Below are positions 1 to 7,581 of a stretch of 32,304 bases of DNA, piece by piece. Numbering within the stretch: the stretch's first letter is position 1; every line of letters starts with the position of its first letter. The notes beneath the pieces are model-generated. The model saw only the letters and a list, made by a program, of their open reading frames with translations, made no database searches and was not told the origin of the DNA. Position numbers and translations under genes: made by a program. The DNA comes from Oscillospiraceae bacterium (GTDB lineage: Bacteria > Bacillota > Clostridia > Oscillospirales > Acutalibacteraceae), in contig SVOD01000008.1 in the NCBI GenBank assembly GCA_015066575.1, forward strand, positions 1-32,304, in the 5' to 3' direction.

Positions 1-80
1 AACGGCTAATTTGCTAATTTGCTAACCGCTGACAAATAAGGTTTGTCGAGCGAACAGCTCGACAAATCCTTATTTGTTAA
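1..80. repeat. Octamer array plus inverted-repeat element upstream of hrcA
   Basis: Bases 4-27 are an 8-bp array (GCTAATTT twice, then GCTAACC), and 31-78 form a long imperfect palindrome: an arm starting GACAAATAAGG, a short centre, and an arm ending CCTTATTTGTT. Closely related palindromes recur at 5758-5808 and 11437-11484. The same octamer type returns at about 17370-17400. The element lies just before the hrcA promoter and belongs to the dispersed repeat set described in the findings. No coding potential was seen. Confidence 0.8.
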
Positions 81-102
81 CAAATAATTCACAGTTTTTC
101 TA

Positions 103-131
103 TTGACTTTTTCTTGCCGGGGGAGTATAGT
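103..131 (+). promoter_or_regulatory. SigA-type promoter of the hrcA operon
   Basis: TTGACT at 103-108 and TATAGT at 126-131 are separated by exactly 17 bp. The predicted start, near 138, falls just before the CIRCE operator, so operator-bound HrcA would block initiation or early elongation. Confidence 0.85.
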
Positions 132-143
132 ATATGACAGTGG

Positions 144-170
144 TTAGCACTCGAACAGCAAGAGTGCTAA
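144..170. promoter_or_regulatory. CIRCE operator (HrcA binding site)
   Basis: TTAGCACTC (144-152), a 9-bp spacer and GAGTGCTAA (162-170) match the CIRCE consensus with no mismatch. CIRCE is the known HrcA repressor site and precedes hrcA here, so the operon should be autoregulated. A third half-site, GAGTGCTAA, lies at 185-193 in direct orientation, 23 bp downstream of the second arm. Confidence 0.97.
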
Positions 171-258
171 CACAACCGAAAAAAGAGTGCTAAATCAAGC
201 TTAAAGTCAAATAGATTTGTGATAGAGTGGCTGTATCGGTGAATTTGGGGAGAGAGCG

Positions 259-1299
259 ATGAAACTTTCGGCAAGAAAAGAAAAAATACTTGCAACTGTC
301 GTAGAGCACTATATCCCGACAGGGGAGCCGGTCGGCTCCAAGGCGCTCAGCGAAGAGTTGGGCTATTCTTCCGCCACCATTCGCAACGAAATGAGCGAGC
401 TGTGCGAGCTCGGCTATTTGGAGAAGAACCACGCTTCTTCCGGCAGAATCCCCACCACCGCAGGCTACCGCTACTATATCGACAACCTGATGAACACCAG
501 CCCGCTTGAAGATATCGAGTGCGCCAAGTTGGAGGCAATGCTCAGAAGCGGTGCCAAAACCCCCGAAAAGATTTTGGAAAACGCGGGTGGCATTTTGGCA
601 AGGCTGACCAACTGTGCAACGCTCATCACCACACCCGATGCAAGTTCGGCAACCATCAGCAAGGTGGAACTGATTCCGGCAAGCAGTAAAACGGCAATTC
701 TGGTGCTCTTAACCTCGAGCGGTATTATTAAAAACTGCGTGTGCAGAATTGATATTGATATCAGCGAGTCGCTTAAAGAGCGCTTCAAGCAGATTGTCGA
801 TACCTACTTTGTGAGCGCCAATGTCGGCGCACTCAGCGAAGAAATGCTTGCCGATATTATTGATGCCCTCGGCACGGAGGACTATGCGATTAAACCGCTG
901 CTCTCGGCACTGTATGAACTGGGCAGGGAAGCGGGCGAAAGCAAAACCTTTGTGGAAGGCGAAAGCAATTTGCTCGCCTACCGCGACACCTACGGCGATA
1001 TTTCCGAGCTCATCTCCTTTTTGCAGCAGCAGGAGCAGCTCTCGCGCCTGGTTTCCTTCAGCCAAACGAAGGATAACAGCCGCATGAGCATCTTAATCGG
1101 CAGCGAAAATGTGTTTGATGAGTTAGGTGATTCGAGTATGATACTTTCGCGCTATGCTTTCGGCAATAATGCGATGGGCACCATCGGCATTATCGGGCCG
1201 ACAAGAATTGATTATGCGCGGCTCATCCCCGATGTGCAGTACCTGACCGATATGGTCGGCAGGCTACTGAGCGAGCATTTGGGTGATGAGGAAGAATAG
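259..1299 (+). CDS. hrcA: Heat-inducible transcription repressor HrcA
   Basis: HrcA represses class I heat-shock genes by binding CIRCE; in the family GroEL helps keep it active. The 346-residue product has the usual length. An N-terminal winged-helix region (about 1-75) includes LGYSSATIRNEMSEL and the family signature SSGRIPTTAGYRYYID. The C-terminal half carries the GAF-like HrcA region with ILIGSEN near residue 279 and the late MGTIGIIGPTRIDY block. The ATG start has GGGGAG six bases upstream. It is first in the hrcA-grpE-dnaK-dnaJ order, and a perfect CIRCE site lies 88 bp upstream. The stop codon overlaps the Shine-Dalgarno of grpE, which suggests coupled expression. Confidence 0.97.
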   Translation: MKLSARKEKILATVVEHYIPTGEPVGSKALSEELGYSSATIRNEMSELCELGYLEKNHASSGRIPTTAGYRYYIDNLMNTSPLEDIECAKLEAMLRSGAKTPEKILENAGGILARLTNCATLITTPDASSATISKVELIPASSKTAILVLLTSSGIIKNCVCRIDIDISESLKERFKQIVDTYFVSANVGALSEEMLADIIDALGTEDYAIKPLLSALYELGREAGESKTFVEGESNLLAYRDTYGDISELISFLQQQEQLSRLVSFSQTKDNSRMSILIGSENVFDELGDSSMILSRYAFGNNAMGTIGIIGPTRIDYARLIPDVQYLTDMVGRLLSEHLGDEEE

Positions 1300-1308
1300 G
1301 AGAAAACC

Positions 1309-1872
1309 ATGGCAAAAAAAGAAGAGAAAAAAGAAACCAAAAAGAAAGTAAGCGCAGAGCCCGAAGAGGTGAAGGAAGAAGCGGCGCCGGAAAGCAGCGC
1401 GGCTGAAGAAAGCACCGCGGCGCCGGAAAGCAGCGATGTTGAGGCGAAACTCTGCGAGCAGTTAAAGAAAAAAGACGAGCAGTATTTGCGCCTGGCAGCG
1501 GAATATGATAATTACCGCAAGCGCACCGCCAAGGAAAAAGAGGATACTTTTGTCAACGCCAAAGTCAGCGTTCTCGAAAAGTTCCTGGAAGTGGCGGACA
1601 ATTTCGAAAGAGCCAAAGATGCCACCGGCACCCTGGAAGATTACCAAAAGGGTATTGAGCTGATTTTCACACAGTTTTTAGAGAAGCTCAAGGCCCTCGG
1701 CGCAGAACCTTTCGGCGAAGCGGGGGAAAGTTTTGACCCCGAACTGCACATGGCAGTGATGCATGTGGAGGATGAAGAGAAGGGCGAAGGCGAAATTGTG
1801 GAAGTATTCCAAAAAGGCTACAAGCTCGGCGATAAAGTCATTCGCCACGCGGCAGTCAAAGTTGCGAATTAA
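1309..1872 (+). CDS. grpE: Nucleotide exchange factor GrpE
   Basis: GrpE is the ADP-releasing partner of DnaK in the cytoplasmic Hsp70 cycle. The 187-residue protein has a charged, low-complexity N-terminus rich in Lys, Glu and Ala (about 1-55), typical of Gram-positive GrpE. A long helix with YLRLAAEYDNYRKRTAKE follows, then the C-terminal beta domain ending in FQKGYKLGDKVIRHAAVKVA, the family hallmark. AGGAG spans the hrcA stop and sits six bases before the ATG. A 284-bp repeat-rich gap separates it from dnaK, which is long for this operon; in many relatives these genes are nearly contiguous. Confidence 0.97.
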   Translation: MAKKEEKKETKKKVSAEPEEVKEEAAPESSAAEESTAAPESSDVEAKLCEQLKKKDEQYLRLAAEYDNYRKRTAKEKEDTFVNAKVSVLEKFLEVADNFERAKDATGTLEDYQKGIELIFTQFLEKLKALGAEPFGEAGESFDPELHMAVMHVEDEEKGEGEIVEVFQKGYKLGDKVIRHAAVKVAN

Positions 1873-1880
1873 TGCACAAT

Positions 1881-2084
1881 TCGGAATTCGGAATGCGGAA
1901 TTCGGAATTCGGAATTAAAGGGCGGGACACCCGCACCCGATTATAATAGTTCGGTTTGCGGTAGCAAACAAAACGCAGAGAGTGAATTTAGCGTTTTCAT
2001 CTTAACCACTTCTCGTCGCCCCTTTCAGGGGAGATGTCACGAAGTGACAGAGGGGTAGTTCGGTTTGCGGCAGCAAACAAAACA
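1881..2084 (+). repeat. Composite intergenic repeat between grpE and dnaK
   Basis: Five 7-bp units (TCGGAAT/GCGGAAT) at 1881-1915 are followed by AAAGGGCGGGACACCCGC, which contains the hairpin GCGGG-ACA-CCCGC. Then come two copies of TAGTTCGGTTTGCGG(T/C)AGCAAAC (1948-1975 and 2056-2083), each with the hairpin TTTGC-loop-GCAAA. Between them is a segment that reappears downstream of dnaK (CATCTTAACC(A/G)CTTCT). The rest of the gap, to 2156, holds the dnaK Shine-Dalgarno GGAGG at 2144-2148. No gene was seen. Confidence 0.85.
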
Positions 2085-2156
2085 ATCACATTCGGTTCAA
2101 TCAATAACCACCAACATAGTAAAAAATATCTTAACATAGATTCGGAGGAATGAATT

Positions 2157-4001
2157 ATGGCAAAAATCATCGGTATCGACTTAGGTACAACCAATTCTTG
2201 TGTAGCAGTTATCGAGGGCGGCGAGCCCACGGTTATTGCAAATGCGGAAGGTGCAAGAACCACCCCTTCCGTAGTCGGATTTAAAAAGGACGGCGAGCGC
2301 CTTGTGGGCAACATCGCAAAGCGCCAGGCAGTCACCAATCCGGAAGGAACCGTTTCTTCTATCAAGAGACATATGGGTTCCGATTACAAAGTGAATATCG
2401 GCGGCAAATCCTATACGCCGCAAGAGATTTCGGCAATGATTTTGCAGAAATTAAAGGCAGATGCCGAGAGTTATCTCGGTGAGACAGTGACCGAAGCCGT
2501 TATCACGGTTCCCGCTTACTTCTCCGACTCTCAGCGCCAGGCAACCAAGGATGCCGGTAAAATTGCGGGCTTGGAAGTCAAGAGAATTATCAACGAGCCT
2601 ACCGCGGCGGCACTCGCCTACGGTATCGACAAAGAGCAGGACCAAAAGGTGATGGTTTACGACCTGGGCGGCGGCACCTTTGATGTTTCCATCATCGAAA
2701 TGGGTGACGGTGTGCAGGAAGTGCTTGCCACCAACGGTAACACCATGCTCGGCGGCGACGATTTTGATAACAAGATTATCGACTGGTTAGTTGCAGAGTT
2801 CAAAAAAGAGCAGGGCATTGACCTTTCCAACGACAGAATGGCAATGCAGCGCTTGAAGGACGCTGCGGAGAAGGCGAAGATTGACCTTTCCGGCACCACC
2901 ACCGCCAACATCAACCTGCCCTTTATTACCCAGGGTGAAGACGGTCCCAAGCACTTGGATTTAACCTTGAGCAGAGCGAAGTTTAACGAAATGACCGCAG
3001 ACCTTGTCGAAAAGACCATGGACCCGGTCAGAAAGGCGCTTGCAGACAGCGGCTTGAGTGTCGGCGAAATCGACAAAGTGCTCATGGTCGGCGGTTCTTC
3101 GAGAATCCCCGCCGTGCAGGAAGCGATTAAGAAATTCACCGGCAAAGAGCCCTTTAAGGGAATCAACCCCGATGAGTGCGTGGCAGTCGGTGCGGCGATT
3201 CAGGCAGGCGTTCTCAATAACGATGTGGAAGGTTTACTGCTTCTTGATGTTACCCCGCTTTCGCTCGGTATTGAAACGATGGGCGGCGTGAGCACCAAGA
3301 TTATTGAGAGAAACACCACCATCCCGACCAAGAAGAGCCAAATCTTCTCCACCGCGGCAGATAACCAAACGAGCGTAGAAGTGCATGTGCTGCAGGGCGA
3401 AAGAGAGTTTGCAAGAGACAATAAAACACTCGGTATGTTCCACCTTGACGGTATTCTTCCCGCGCGCCGCGGTGTGCCGCAGATTGAAGTAACCTTTGAT
3501 ATTGATGCCAACGGTATTGTGCATGTATCTGCCAAGGACCTCGGCACCGGCAAAGAGCAGCAAATCAGCATCACCGCCTCCACCAATATGAGCAAAGAAG
3601 ATATTGATAAGGCAGTGCGCGAGGCAGAGCAGTTTGCCGCTGAGGATAAGAAGAGAAAAGAAGATGTGGATACCCGCAATCAGGCAGACCAAATGGTCTA
3701 CGAGTGCGAGAAACTCTTAAGCGAGTCCGGCGACAAGTTTGATGCAGCCGACAAGTCCGACTTGGAGAGCAAGTTAAATGCCCTCAAAGAAGCGCTTAAG
3801 GGTGACGACAGCGCTGCGATTAAATCCGCGCAGGAAACCTTGACACAGAAGTTCTATGAGGTTTCTCAAAAACTCTATCAGGCAGCCAACCCGCAGGGCG
3901 CACAACCCGGTGCGCAGCCCGGCGCGGATGCCGGCGCACAGGCAGGCCCGAATGCGGACGGCACGTATGATGCGGATTTCCGCGATGTGACAGAAGAATA
4001 A
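2157..4001 (+). CDS. dnaK: Chaperone protein DnaK (Hsp70)
   Basis: This ATP-dependent Hsp70 chaperone binds unfolded segments in the cytoplasm together with DnaJ and GrpE. The 614-residue protein has the nucleotide-binding domain (about 1-360) with [39 protein letters not shown] and [11 protein letters not shown]. The interdomain linker [17 protein letters not shown] and the substrate-binding domain with [16 protein letters not shown] follow, then a helical lid and a Gly/Ala/Pro-rich tail ending DVTEE. The length matches Firmicutes DnaK. GGAGG lies eight bases before the ATG. Related repeat composites flank it on both sides, so its message may be processed or regulated separately from grpE and dnaJ; that last point is inference. 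Confidence 0.98.
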   Translation: MAKIIGIDLGTTNSCVAVIEGGEPTVIANAEGARTTPSVVGFKKDGERLVGNIAKRQAVTNPEGTVSSIKRHMGSDYKVNIGGKSYTPQEISAMILQKLKADAESYLGETVTEAVITVPAYFSDSQRQATKDAGKIAGLEVKRIINEPTAAALAYGIDKEQDQKVMVYDLGGGTFDVSIIEMGDGVQEVLATNGNTMLGGDDFDNKIIDWLVAEFKKEQGIDLSNDRMAMQRLKDAAEKAKIDLSGTTTANINLPFITQGEDGPKHLDLTLSRAKFNEMTADLVEKTMDPVRKALADSGLSVGEIDKVLMVGGSSRIPAVQEAIKKFTGKEPFKGINPDECVAVGAAIQAGVLNNDVEGLLLLDVTPLSLGIETMGGVSTKIIERNTTIPTKKSQIFSTAADNQTSVEVHVLQGEREFARDNKTLGMFHLDGILPARRGVPQIEVTFDIDANGIVHVSAKDLGTGKEQQISITASTNMSKEDIDKAVREAEQFAAEDKKRKEDVDTRNQADQMVYECEKLLSESGDKFDAADKSDLESKLNALKEALKGDDSAAIKSAQETLTQKFYEVSQKLYQAANPQGAQPGAQPGADAGAQAGPNADGTYDADFRDVTEE

Positions 4002-4020
4002 GCCGGAGGCTTATCTTTCC

Positions 4021-4205
4021 GAACGCGGAATGCGGAATGCGGAATTAGAGGGCGAGGCACTCGCGCTCGTTCCGCTTCGCTCTATTTCCGGTTGGGTTTG
4101 CGTCAGCAAACAAAACGCAGAAAGTAAATTAAGCGTTTCCATCTTAACCGCTTCTTGCCCTCCCTTGTCAGGGAGGGGGGGACCGCTTGCGGTGGAAGGG
4201 TAGTA
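4021..4205 (+). repeat. Composite intergenic repeat between dnaK and dnaJ
   Basis: Three GCGGAAT units (4025-4045) lead into AGAGGGCGAGGCACTCGC, with hairpin GCGAG-GCA-CTCGC, and then CGTTCCGCTTCGCTCTAT. GTTTGCGTCAGCAAACAAAACGCAG, a segment resembling TTAGCGTTTCCATCTTAACC, and hairpins CCCTCCCT-loop-AGGGAGGG and ACCGC-TT-GCGGT follow. Parts align in the same order with 1881-2084, so dnaK sits between two diverged copies of one composite. Confidence 0.85.
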
Positions 4206-4419
4206 AAACAATTCTACTGTTTCCACAAAAAGATTGCAATCAATTCATTGCTTATAGGAGGAATGATTCCTGCATTGCACAAAAAGCAAGATACACGCGG
4301 TACAACTGTGAACGCAGTGAACAACTGTCAGCTTGCTGACCACTATTCGCGGTAGCGAATCACTTAACAAACATAGCGCTAATGCTTCTTCAAGAAGCAT
4401 TAGCGCGTTGGAGTATACA
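4206..4419 (+). promoter_or_regulatory. dnaJ leader with three palindromes
   Basis: This gene-free stretch holds GTCAGC-TT-GCTGAC (about 4328-4341), ATTCGC-GGTA-GCGAAT (about 4345-4360) and a perfect 15-bp inverted repeat at 4376-4406 (GCGCTAATGCTTCTT, one base, then its complement). The last ends one base before the dnaJ Shine-Dalgarno TTGGAG (4408-4413). A 30-codon ORF at 4264 follows AGGAGG but has no recognisable product. No clear SigA promoter was seen. Confidence 0.6.
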
Positions 4420-5565
4420 ATGGCAGAAAAAAGAGATTATTATGAAGTCTTGGGCGTCGGCAAGGGCGCAAGCGAGGATGAGATTAAAAAGGCTTTCCGC
4501 AAGAAAGCCAAAGAGTATCACCCCGATTTGCATCCGGACGATGCTTCCGCAAAGGAAAAGTTCCAAGAGGTAAATGAAGCATATGAAGTGCTCTCCGACA
4601 GCGAGAAAAAAGCGCGGTATGACCAATTCGGGCATGCCGGCGTTGACCCGAACTTCGGTGCGGGCGGCGGCAACCCGTTTAACGGGGCTGCCGGTTTCGA
4701 TTTCGGCGATATTGATTTAGGCGATATCTTCGGCTCCTTCTTCGGCGGCTTCGGCGGAGGCGGCGCGCGCCGCAACCCGAATGCACCCCGACCGGGGGAT
4801 GATATCACTGTCAGCCTTGTCATATCGTTTGAAGAGGCGGCAAAGGGCGCGACCAAGCGCGTGGAGTTAGACCATATCGAAACCTGCTCGGATTGCGGCG
4901 GCTCGGGTGCGGCGAAAGGCACCACCCCCGAAACCTGTTCGGAATGCGGCGGTAAAGGCTATGTGAGCGTGCAACAGCGCACGGCGTTCGGCGTGATGAG
5001 TTCGCAGCGCCCCTGCTCCAAGTGCGGCGGTAAAGGCAAAATTAATAAGAACCCCTGCAAGACCTGTAACGGGCAGGGCAGGGTGAAGAAGAGAAAGACC
5101 ATTGAGGTTAAAATCCCCGCCGGCATTGATGACGGGCAAATTTTGCCGGTCAGAGGCATGGGCAACGCCGGTATCAACGGCGGCAGAGCGGGCGATTTAA
5201 AAATTCTCATTCGCGTCAGACCGCACCCCTTCTTTGAAAGAGAGGGCTTCAATGTGTGGTACGAGCAGGAAATCAATATTGCGCAGGCTTCGCTCGGCGC
5301 CACGGTGACCGTGCCGACTTTGGACGGGAAGGTGCAGCTTGACATTAAGCCCGGCACCCAATCCGGCGACATTCTCAAACTCGGCGGCAAAGGGATACCG
5401 CGCCCCTATGAGAGAGGCAAGGGCGACCAGCTTGTGCGCATTAAAGTGGTTGTTCCCAAGAATTTAACCGCACAGCAAAAAGACCTGCTTTCGCAACTGG
5501 CGGCAAGCTTCGGCACCCCCGACACCGGGAATAAGAAGAGCGGTTTCTTTAACAAAAAACGATAA
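4420..5565 (+). CDS. dnaJ: Chaperone protein DnaJ (Hsp40)
   Basis: DnaJ stimulates DnaK ATPase and delivers substrates. I place the start at ATG 4420 ([13 protein letters not shown]), giving 381 residues, the normal length. The longer track ORF adds 29 residues encoded by an intergenic palindrome and begins upstream of the Shine-Dalgarno. Domains in order: J domain with YHPDLHPDD (HPD intact), a Gly/Phe-rich linker ([18 protein letters not shown]), a zinc domain with four CxxCxGxG repeats ([32 protein letters not shown]), and the C-terminal substrate-binding domains. It is last in the heat-shock operon, and a strong terminator follows seven bases after the stop. Confidence 0.97.
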   Translation: MAEKRDYYEVLGVGKGASEDEIKKAFRKKAKEYHPDLHPDDASAKEKFQEVNEAYEVLSDSEKKARYDQFGHAGVDPNFGAGGGNPFNGAAGFDFGDIDLGDIFGSFFGGFGGGGARRNPNAPRPGDDITVSLVISFEEAAKGATKRVELDHIETCSDCGGSGAAKGTTPETCSECGGKGYVSVQQRTAFGVMSSQRPCSKCGGKGKINKNPCKTCNGQGRVKKRKTIEVKIPAGIDDGQILPVRGMGNAGINGGRAGDLKILIRVRPHPFFEREGFNVWYEQEINIAQASLGATVTVPTLDGKVQLDIKPGTQSGDILKLGGKGIPRPYERGKGDQLVRIKVVVPKNLTAQQKDLLSQLAASFGTPDTGNKKSGFFNKKR

Positions 5566-5571
5566 AAAAAT

Positions 5572-5596
5572 GAGCAGCATTGCTGCTCGTTTTTTT
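5572..5596 (+). terminator. Rho-independent terminator after dnaJ
   Basis: GAGCAGCA-T-TGCTGCTC forms a GC-rich stem followed by G and seven T. It closes the hrcA-grpE-dnaK-dnaJ operon. Confidence 0.92.
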
Positions 5597-5601
5597 ATCG
5601 A

Positions 5602-5808
5602 CAAATCAGGATTTGGCGATGCCAAATCCTGATTTGAGTGTTCAGTGTTCAGTAGCAAGGCTACGCCTTGCTTTTTTTGAAACCGCCCTATCAAGGGCGG
5701 TGCGTGCATAGCACGCGGTGGGTGAAACTGAAAACTGAACCCTGAAAACTGAAAACTGACAAATAAGGTTTGTCGAGCTGTCAGCTCGACAAATCCTTAT
5801 TTGTCGAG
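5602..5808. repeat. Cluster of palindromes and a heptamer array between convergent genes
   Basis: In order: a perfect 16-bp inverted repeat (5602-5617/5621-5636); TTCAGTG-type repeats; GCAAGGC-TAC-GCCTTGC followed by seven T (5655-5678); ACCGCCCT-loop-AGGGCGGT; GCGTGC-ATA-GCACGC; a 7-bp array of AACTGAA-like units (about 5726-5759); and the GACAAATAAGG palindrome (5758-5808). The last overlaps the 3' end of the leftward gene and supplies its final codons LDK and TAA. The 5655-5678 hairpin could act as a second rightward terminator. Confidence 0.85.
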
Positions 5809-6717
5809 ATATTCTTCTAACCTTTGTGCATGCGAAGCGTTATGGATGAGTCTGCCGTCGGAGCGGGCGCGCAAAAAGCGCACGGCCTCCGAGCGCGCTA
5901 CCGCCATGCGGTAAAGCGGGTTTGCGGCGATTTTTTCTTCGGGCAGGTAAATGATTTCGCGGTGAATGCCCATCGCCTCCGTTGCCTCGCGCAGATTTAA
6001 GAGAAACTGCTCTGCCGGCTCCGAAAAGCGGTAGAGGTAGGTTGCCGTATCTTCCTCGGTAAACAACTCCAGCGCACAGCTGCCTGCGCGCATGGCGGCA
6101 TTCCAATACTGCTCGCCCTGCGCGGTGCGAAAGAGCCCTTTGTGCGTAAAGGGGGCTCTCAGCGGAGCTTGCTCCAACAGCTTTTGGCGCGTTTGCTTGA
6201 CTTTGGCGGCAGCCTTGGTCAGTCTTTCGTAAAACGGCTTGGTATCGTAGCCCATTTTGCCGAAGGAATATTGTACACCGGAGAGCATCGTAATCGTGAT
6301 TGTGTAGCCGTTCAGGTCGATGGCTTCGGTAAAGCACAGCGCAATGCGCACGGCGTGGCGGTTTTGCGGCAAAATGCACACGCTGTCCGTATAGAGTGCA
6401 ATGATGCCGCGCGCACTGTCTTGCGGCAGAGCATATTCGCCCTCACAGAGCATCAGCTGTTCTTCTTCCACAAACAACGCTTCCAGGCTGCGCGTGGCAA
6501 AACAGCGGGTAAGCTCTTCCCAAAAGCCGTCATAGGAAAAGCCGAGCATCGAAATTTCAATGCTTTCGCCGGCGAGCGTGTCAATATAGACTCTGTGGTT
6601 GTGTTCGCGCAGTGCCGCAACATTCGCATAGTCCAAAAAGAGGGTGCCCAAGTGTACACCCTCTTTGTCAATACTTACCTGTGTGTCGCGCCCGGCGACA
6701 CAAGCTTGGTACTTCAT
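5797..6717 (-). CDS. Uncharacterised protein with an internal PH-like duplication
   Basis: I do not recognise this 306-residue protein. No signal peptide or membrane segment is evident. Two N-terminal segments look duplicated: about 13-73, ending ISMLGFSYDGFWEELTRCFA, and about 103-171, ending YSFGKMGYDTKPFYERLTKAAA. Alternating hydrophobic strands before a closing helix resemble a PH-like fold, which is inference only. The remainder (about 175-306) is alpha-rich and charged. The start is taken at ATG 6717, where ATGA overlaps the stop of the upstream zinc-ribbon gene, so translation is probably coupled; the six-residue longer ORF start lacks this logic. The last codons and the stop lie inside a dispersed palindromic repeat. 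Confidence 0.75.
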   Translation of the reverse strand: MKYQACVAGRDTQVSIDKEGVHLGTLFLDYANVAALREHNHRVYIDTLAGESIEISMLGFSYDGFWEELTRCFATRSLEALFVEEEQLMLCEGEYALPQDSARGIIALYTDSVCILPQNRHAVRIALCFTEAIDLNGYTITITMLSGVQYSFGKMGYDTKPFYERLTKAAAKVKQTRQKLLEQAPLRAPFTHKGLFRTAQGEQYWNAAMRAGSCALELFTEEDTATYLYRFSEPAEQFLLNLREATEAMGIHREIIYLPEEKIAANPLYRMAVARSEAVRFLRARSDGRLIHNASHAQRLEEYLDK

Positions 6718-7463
6718 GATAGCTTTGCACCGCACTCGCCGCAGAATTTCATACCGGGCTCATTTTCAAAGCCGCAGCTCGGGCAAGTGGTGTTTTTCTT
6801 CATCGGGGAACCGCATTCGCCGCAGAATTTTAAGCCGAGCGCCACGTTCGCACCGCAGTTGGGGCAGCGCTGTGTGCCGAGCGGTGCGCCGCATTCGTTG
6901 CAGAATTTGCCGTTGCCTGCGGGTTTGCCGCATTGAGGGCAAATGGTGGTGCGGGTTTCGATTTTGCCTTGCCAGACGGTTGCGCTGTCTGCCGCTTCAT
7001 CAATATTGCGCTGCATGGCGCGGCTTCTTGCCTGCGCTACATAGCTTGCTTCGCGCGGCGCACAGTCGGTGCAAAGGCCTTCCTCTTCATTCCAGCAATC
7101 AGCACATACCCACTTGTTGCAGCCGGGGCATTTTTTAAATTCCGGCTTTACTTCTGCCTGGGCGGCATCAAATGCCTGCTCCTGCTCCTTGCGCCATTCG
7201 GGACTTTCGCCGCTGAAGCGGCTGCCGATAGCATCACTGCCGCGCTCAAGTGCCCACCCGAGGTCGCCTGCCTTGCCGCCTAAAAAGCCGCCGAGGGTAG
7301 ATGCCATTCTGCCGAATTTGTCGGACTTTTGGCGCTGCCCGTAGGTAGAGGAGCGCACAAAACTGCTTTTAAAGCCGTTGCCGCAGCAATCGCAGTAAAA
7401 CTCAAACTGGAAGCCTGCTTCCGTGGATAAGTCGTTATAATTTCTGGTAAAAGAATGTAACAT
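6714..7463 (-). CDS. Multi-zinc-ribbon protein
   Basis: The start is ATG 7463 (MLHSFTRNYN), preceded by AAGGAG; the 70-residue upstream extension in the ORF track runs through the promoter region and is not credible. The product has 249 residues. It has an N-terminal Cys cluster (FYCDCCGNGF, about 23-31), a middle Cys cluster (KCPGCNKWVCADCW...GLCTDC, about 111-137), and successive C-terminal zinc ribbons (CPQCGK...FCNECG, CPNCG...FCGECG, CPSCG...FCGECG, about 185-246). No enzymatic domain is visible. Such ribbons usually mediate protein or nucleic-acid contacts. It overlaps the downstream PH-like gene by four bases, so the two products probably act together. The specific function is unknown. 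Confidence 0.85.
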   Translation of the reverse strand: MLHSFTRNYNDLSTEAGFQFEFYCDCCGNGFKSSFVRSSTYGQRQKSDKFGRMASTLGGFLGGKAGDLGWALERGSDAIGSRFSGESPEWRKEQEQAFDAAQAEVKPEFKKCPGCNKWVCADCWNEEEGLCTDCAPREASYVAQARSRAMQRNIDEAADSATVWQGKIETRTTICPQCGKPAGNGKFCNECGAPLGTQRCPNCGANVALGLKFCGECGSPMKKNTTCPSCGFENEPGMKFCGECGAKLS

Positions 7464-7497
7464 AGTCACCACTCCTTGTATGAATTTTCTCAATATT

Positions 7498-7526
7498 ATT
7501 ATGACAAATTTAAAAAAGAAAGTCAA
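7498..7526 (-). promoter_or_regulatory. Promoter of the zinc-ribbon operon
   Basis: On the minus strand, TTGACT (7526-7521) and CATAAT (7503-7498) are separated by 17 bp. It lies back-to-back with the rightward promoter; the two -35 boxes are only four bases apart. Confidence 0.75.
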
Positions 7527-7530
7527 TAGA

Positions 7531-7559
7531 TTTGCTTTTTTTGCGCTTTCGGCTATAAT
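7531..7559 (+). promoter_or_regulatory. Promoter of the small membrane protein gene
   Basis: TATAAT at 7554-7559 is a perfect -10 box. The -35 is weaker (TTTGCT with a 17-bp spacer, or TTGCTT with 16). It diverges from the promoter at 7498-7526. Confidence 0.7.
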
Positions 7560-7581
7560 AAAGGAGAAAGGGAGTGAGTGC

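Noticed and set aside
1881-1915. CRISPR-like direct repeats
   Set aside because: Units are only 7 bp with no spacers, and the arrays are scattered with no cas genes nearby.
4264-4356. 30-codon ORF after AGGAGG in the dnaJ leader
   Set aside because: The Shine-Dalgarno-like site is good, but the peptide has no helix, signal or recognisable motif and its frame runs through three intergenic palindromes.
5602-5636. Second terminator of the dnaJ operon
   Set aside because: The perfect 16-bp hairpin has no T tract and matches the dispersed palindrome family, so it is listed as a repeat.
6142-6936. 264-residue plus-strand ORF
   Set aside because: It is antisense across the junction of two coupled minus-strand genes, and its repeated HSPQNF-like segments are simply the reverse reading of the zinc-ribbon codons.
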